64,000 bases of DNA, from assembly GCF_932526225.1 (NCBI RefSeq), contig NC_064038.1, positions 5,316,741 to 5,380,740 of the forward strand, in the 5' to 3' direction. The notes beneath the pieces are model-generated. The model was not told where the DNA came from and did not search any database. It saw nothing but the letters and a program-made list of their open reading frames with translations. This document shows, one piece after another, positions 60,201 through 64,000 of the stretch. A program made the translations under genes and the position numbers. The DNA comes from Nematostella vectensis (Eukaryota; Cnidaria; Anthozoa; Actiniaria; Edwardsiidae). Every line of letters begins with the position of its first letter. Position 1 is the first letter of the stretch.

Positions 60201-63200
60201 TTTTTTTTTTCATTGGCATTCATAAGCATGAGTTCATAGATTGAGTATCGCAGTAATTGTTTTTGTTTATTTATTTAGAGTAATGGTTTTGTTTATTTGT
60301 TTAGAGTAATGGTTTTTTTATTTGTTTAGAATAATAGTTTTGTTTAGGATAAAGGTTTTGTTTATTTGTTTAGAGTAATGGTTTTGTTTATTTGTTTAGG
60401 ATAAAGGTTTTGTTTATTTGTTTAGAGTAATGGTTTTGTTTAGTTTTGTTTAGGATAAAGGTTTTGTTTTTTTGTTTAGATTATGGTTTTGTTTATTTGT
60501 TTAGGATAAAGGTTTTGTTTATTTGTTTAGATTATGGTGTTCTGACATGTGCAGGATACCCTGGCAGCTACTATTACATCGAGCAAGATGCTAAGGTATA
60601 CACATCTATTGTTTTTTTTCTGAACAAAGAAAATCCCCAAATAACTTAGATGGACCGTTTGGCTACACCCTGAATTAGGGCCCCCTATCTACCCCCTGGA
60701 TAAGGGCCCCTTATTTACACCCTGGATTAGGGCCCCTTGTCTACACCCTGAATTAGGGCCCCTTGGCTACCCCCTGGATAAGGGCCCCTTTTCTACTCCC
60801 AGATTAGACCCCCTTGGCTACCCCCAGATTAGAGCCCCTTGGCTATGCTCCAGAAAAGGATTCCTCCAACAGCCAGGATTAGGGCCACTGGATGGAGGCC
60901 CCTTAGCTACTTTCTGAATCAGGACCTCTTGGCTGCACCTTAGAAAAGGGCCTTTTTCTTAATCAGCTTCAGCTTACATTCTCTGCCTATATTCTGCACT
61001 ATATTTTACAGACCTTTGCTAGTTGGGGAGCTGATTATCTTAAACTAGACGGATGTTATTCAGATCCTAAGACAATGAACAAAGGCTACCCAGAATTCCG
61101 CAGGGCGCTCAATGCCACAGGGAGACTAATTGTGTATAGTTGTGAATGGCCTTCCTACATGATTGGCCAAAATTTGACAGTAAGTGCCTTTGGCTCAGTA
61201 CCTACACTGACTCAAAATTTTCTAATTTGTTTGTCAGTTATCATTGTTTTTGTCATATTGAATTTATAATGCCTAGTAGTCCTAGTAACCAGTTGACAGG
61301 CTTTGTGTTTTTTTAAGGTGAATTACACAGACATTGCCGAAAATTGTAATACTTGGAGAAACTATGATGACATCCAGGTATTGCATGTGTTGACACCAAC
61401 AAAATCTGTCAGTTTTTGCCGCTGCCACAGTACATAAAATGCACATGTTGGATGGGTAACCGGCTGTTTTTCCCTAATGACATTTTAGCATCATGATGTT
61501 CAACATTTCTGTTGAATTGTAGAGCTCAAGACTGTACATTTGTAAAGCTCAATGATTTTGATACAGTATTTTGAGCTGTGAACAAAACACAATGTGTGAA
61601 CAAAATGCCGGTGACTAGGTACGGACCATCAGAAAAGAGAAGAGGGGGGTGGGGTGTAAGAAACTAATTAATACAAGATGAAACCATGAAAATAGTGCAG
61701 CCCAAACCAGGCAAAAAATGCATACTGAATAGGGAAAAATCATGCACATTTTGAAGACAACAAAGAAAAACATGTGCCTTACCCAACCCACCTCACCATA
61801 AGGGAATGGTCCAAAAATGGCTAAAACGTCATGTGGGTGAATTGTCTTTTCAGGATTCATGGGCTAGTGTGATGCATATTGTGGATTATTTTGCTGCAAA
61901 TCAAGACACATTTATCGCAGCTGCCGGACCTGGTCACTGGAACGATCCAGATGAGGTATGACTTATTAAAAAACAAGAGAAAAACAAGACCAAAAAAAGA
62001 GACATCTGGCTGGAAGGGCTGGGGGCTGCTCAGAATTAACAAGGCTTGTGACCAGAGAGTTTTTTTAAGTAAAACATTGGAGTATTTTTTATATGTTTTG
62101 TATTCCTGGTATAACTAGAAATACTCCAGGCAAACTGCAGAAGATCTAGGTGGTCTGGGTAGGTGTCAAAATTGGAGTCTCCTTTGCTCTATCAAAACGT
62201 AAGCGATACCACAGAGGAGTTAAACCTAAAATTTCTGGTTGTATTTTTTTGGGGGCGTGTTTGTTTGCTTGATTGTTTTTGTTTTTTCAGCTTATAATTG
62301 GTAATTTTGGCCTGAGTGATGACCAATCACGTGCTCAGATGGCTCTGTGGGCAATTATGGCTTCAGTAAGTGAACAGAAATAGCATCAAAATAAATATCT
62401 GTTTTTAGAATCATAATTCTAATGGATTGTGAGGTACGTCAGGTGATAGGGGCTTAAAAAAAGGGGGGGGGGTGGATATACAATCCCCCATAACAATGGC
62501 GAAATAGACAATCGTATTTACTTTTATAAATGCCACACTTCAAGCGATATAGTCCATTTAGTACCTTATCCAGTTCCAGCAAACACAGGTCTATCGTGGT
62601 GTAGAAATAAGGAGGGGCTCACCTTATTTTACCGTGACACAAAAGGTTCCTATGTAAGCAGAGAACTCTTTTAAATACGTGCTTGTTTGAAAGAGCCACT
62701 TGAATAGGCACTGACTGCTAATACGAGCATTATACCAAGTTCAAACGTTGTATTATCCATGAGCTGTATCCAATGAAAATGCTTGCAAATAAAAATAAAA
62801 CAATTGACTTGATTCATTTGCATGGATTTGCATTGAATACAACTCATGGATAATATACGGCGTCTGAACTTAGCCTTAGGGTATCCATATTCATGTTTTG
62901 GATAGCTGGACTCAAATAGTCTATTATATAATCAGCCAAATAGATAAAAGCCTTATGTAGCCAAATTTACCAAGAAAATCATGTTTGCTTCTGTTTAGCC
63001 ATTGATTATGTCGACTGACCTCCGGAGCATCAAGCCAAGGCACAAGGAAATACTTCTAAACAAGTGAGTCTGTCCTCGGCTTAATAGCCCATATTGTACA
63101 GTAGGTATACCCATTTTGGGTATTGAATCAATTACCCAATACCCAAATAGTCGTGTTCGGTAACCAGAGTACTAATGGTGAATAAATTTGGCAGAGTCGA

Positions 63201-63665
63201 CTACCAGTTTTTAGGTGAACTATTTTTTTATAATTGTTCGCTTTTGTAAAGAATAGTCTAGAGTAATTGACCTCTTGATGAGCGTTTTAACTTCTGCCAT
63301 GACTCGTGCCTTTATCTGTCTGTTTTTCATAGGGAGGTCATTGCTGTCAATCAAGACAAACTTGGCAAGATGGGCCGCCAGTGGATTAAGGTGATAATTT
63401 ATTTTACTCACCCCTCCCCCACCCTTTTCTCTTTATGGTTTTGAACTGAATACGTAAACATAACCGTAAATGTGTCTTACTCTAATGGCAATTTTGCTAC
63501 AGTTTGTAATTTGTTTTCCTGTGTTACCACTTCCGCTTTATCTCTCAGAGTAAAGACAATACCGAGGTTTGGGCGCGCCCGCTGTCTGATGGCTCAGTGG
63601 CTGTCGTCTTGCTGAACAGGCGCGACGATGGAATGCCATATCTTGTCGAAGCATCTTTTGATAAG
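57233..63665 (+). CDS. NAGA: GH27 alpha-galactosidase / alpha-N-acetylgalactosaminidase (3' end outside window)
   Basis: Exons: 57233-57326, 57496-57565, 57903-57984, 59410-59502, 60027-60063, 60531-60595, 61012-61179, 61318-61377, 61854-61955, 62291-62365, 62999-63063, 63333-63390, 63549-63665, all phases consistent. It continues past the window. The enzyme removes terminal alpha-galactose or alpha-GalNAc from glycolipids and glycoproteins in the lysosome (known for the family). It opens with a signal peptide ([14 protein letters not shown]...TGYA). Then come [28 protein letters not shown], the nucleophile Asp160 in YLKLDGC, and the acid/base Asp in WNDPDE (252-257). Later blocks [25 protein letters not shown] and MSTDLR look like NAGA. 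The specificity loop reads CEWPSY (191-196): Glu192 is as in alpha-galactosidase A, while Ser195 is small as in NAGA. The symbol is therefore tentative. The missing part is the rest of the C-terminal beta domain. Confidence 0.9.
58000..59400. other. intron 3 of the GH27 gene, no feature assigned
   Basis: Two minus-strand open frames (58403-58612 and 58743-59168) lie here. The second is rich in Leu, Val and Phe and could look like a membrane protein, but neither shows a family motif, and the splice context is weak. I see no repeats of note. Confidence 0.35.
60253..60535 (+). repeat. 26-bp minisatellite made of the GH27 exon 6 acceptor
   Basis: About ten units of GTTTTGTTTATTTGTTTAG followed by AGTAATG or GATAAAG. 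The final unit ends TTTGTTTAG, the true acceptor (AG at 60529-60530), and ATTATGGT opens exon 6 (DYGVLTC). Each unit is thus a pyrimidine-rich tract, TAG and a decayed copy of the first exon bases. One unit (60475-60486) still reads TTTAGATTATGGTTTTG. Confidence 0.88.
60655..60955 (+). repeat. 26-bp minisatellite after GH27 exon 6
   Basis: About ten degenerate units with the core CTACCCCCTGGATAAGGGCC then CCTTGG. It starts about 60 bp after the exon 6 donor. I find no clear match to either exon edge. Confidence 0.8.
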
Positions 63666-63808
63666 GTAACGCGATGTGTTGTGTTGCGTGACTATGTGTA
63701 TTGTGTTACACATACTATGTGTGGCGTGACACAGTATAGGGCGTGTCACTGAAACTTGTGACAAATTGTGCAACCAAATATGCTTGCGTGACGTGAGGTG
63801 AAAATGCT

Positions 63809-64000
63809 CCGGCGGGGGGTTCTCCCATGTCGACCTGACTCTGACAGGGATGCTCGTCGTATTTTTAAGGGGTCAAAATCGGGCCTCAGGTATTTTTTAG
63901 GGGGTATCCGAGAAAAAAATAGGCTATTCTCTTAGAATTCTGGGGTAATTTTGAGGGTAGCAATTTTTGTTGTGCAGGAATTTTTAAAGTATTTTCGAAT
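63809..64000. mobile_element. fragment of a dispersed repeat, cut by the window edge
   Basis: Begins CTCCGGCGGGGGGTTCTCCC and continues with GATGCTCGTCGTATTTTTAA and a series of GGGGTA phrases. This resembles an abundant dispersed repeat of corals and anemones that opens with a G run and TACTCCC (from general knowledge, not checked). Confidence 0.5.

Noticed and set aside
60551-60556. Alternative GH27 exon 6 start after TGTGCAG
   Set aside because: The earlier acceptor at 60530 keeps phase and restores the conserved DYGVLTCAG block.
1-64000. tRNA or rRNA genes
   Set aside because: I saw no convincing cloverleaf with a T-loop box or ribosomal block on either strand, though a covariance search could find what I missed.

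Overview
The window is eukaryotic nuclear DNA, AT-rich, with short exons split by many introns. Gene content and protein style point to a cnidarian, most likely a sea anemone such as Nematostella. The organism is inferred, not proven. Five protein genes can be modelled exon by exon with consistent splice phases.

Layout. (1) 1-2076: no gene seen. (2) 2077-4556, minus: a short Pygopus-type PHD-finger gene, complete in three exons. It is head-to-head with (3) 4875-34668, plus: focadhesin (FOCAD), modelled in 44 coding exons, about 1,830 residues, close to the human protein in length. Only the junction of exons 38 and 39 fails to fit. (4) 37031-44593 and 46478-53314, minus: two tandem DEG/ENaC-type sodium channel genes with 14 matching coding exons each. 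They arose by a direct duplication that included introns and flanks. (5) 53315-57232: intergenic, with a perfect 38-bp palindrome, microsatellites, transposon debris and two weak coding candidates. (6) 57233 to the right edge, plus: a GH27 alpha-galactosidase/alpha-N-acetylgalactosaminidase, 13 exons visible, C-terminus outside the window.

The most unusual signal is structural. In all five genes, intronic tandem repeats are built from the edge of the neighbouring exon, so most units carry a copy of that exon's own splice site. The clearest arrays are at the FOCAD exon 15 acceptor (about 70 units of 53 bp), the FOCAD exon 22 donor (about 17 units of 47 bp), exon 5 donors of both channel genes (about 68 and 30 units of 23 bp) and the galactosidase exon 6 acceptor (about 10 units of 26 bp). 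Shorter or decayed cases occur at pygo exon 2, at FOCAD exons 14, 22 (acceptor), 25, 29, 35 and 40, at channel exons 9 (both genes) and at channel A exon 14. In FOCAD exon 31 the copied piece is internal to the exon. In the frames I checked, use of a decoy site usually reaches a stop codon at once or within a few codons. I know of no described class of such splice-site-seeded minisatellites, and I put this forward as the main candidate discovery.

Other contents are MITE-like inverted-repeat elements in introns and between genes, a 30-bp minisatellite with a 240-bp higher-order period, and several trinucleotide microsatellites. The genes do not form a pathway. They are independent neighbours: Wnt-linked chromatin reading, focadhesin (linked to SKI/exosome RNA decay), ion channels and lysosomal glycan breakdown.
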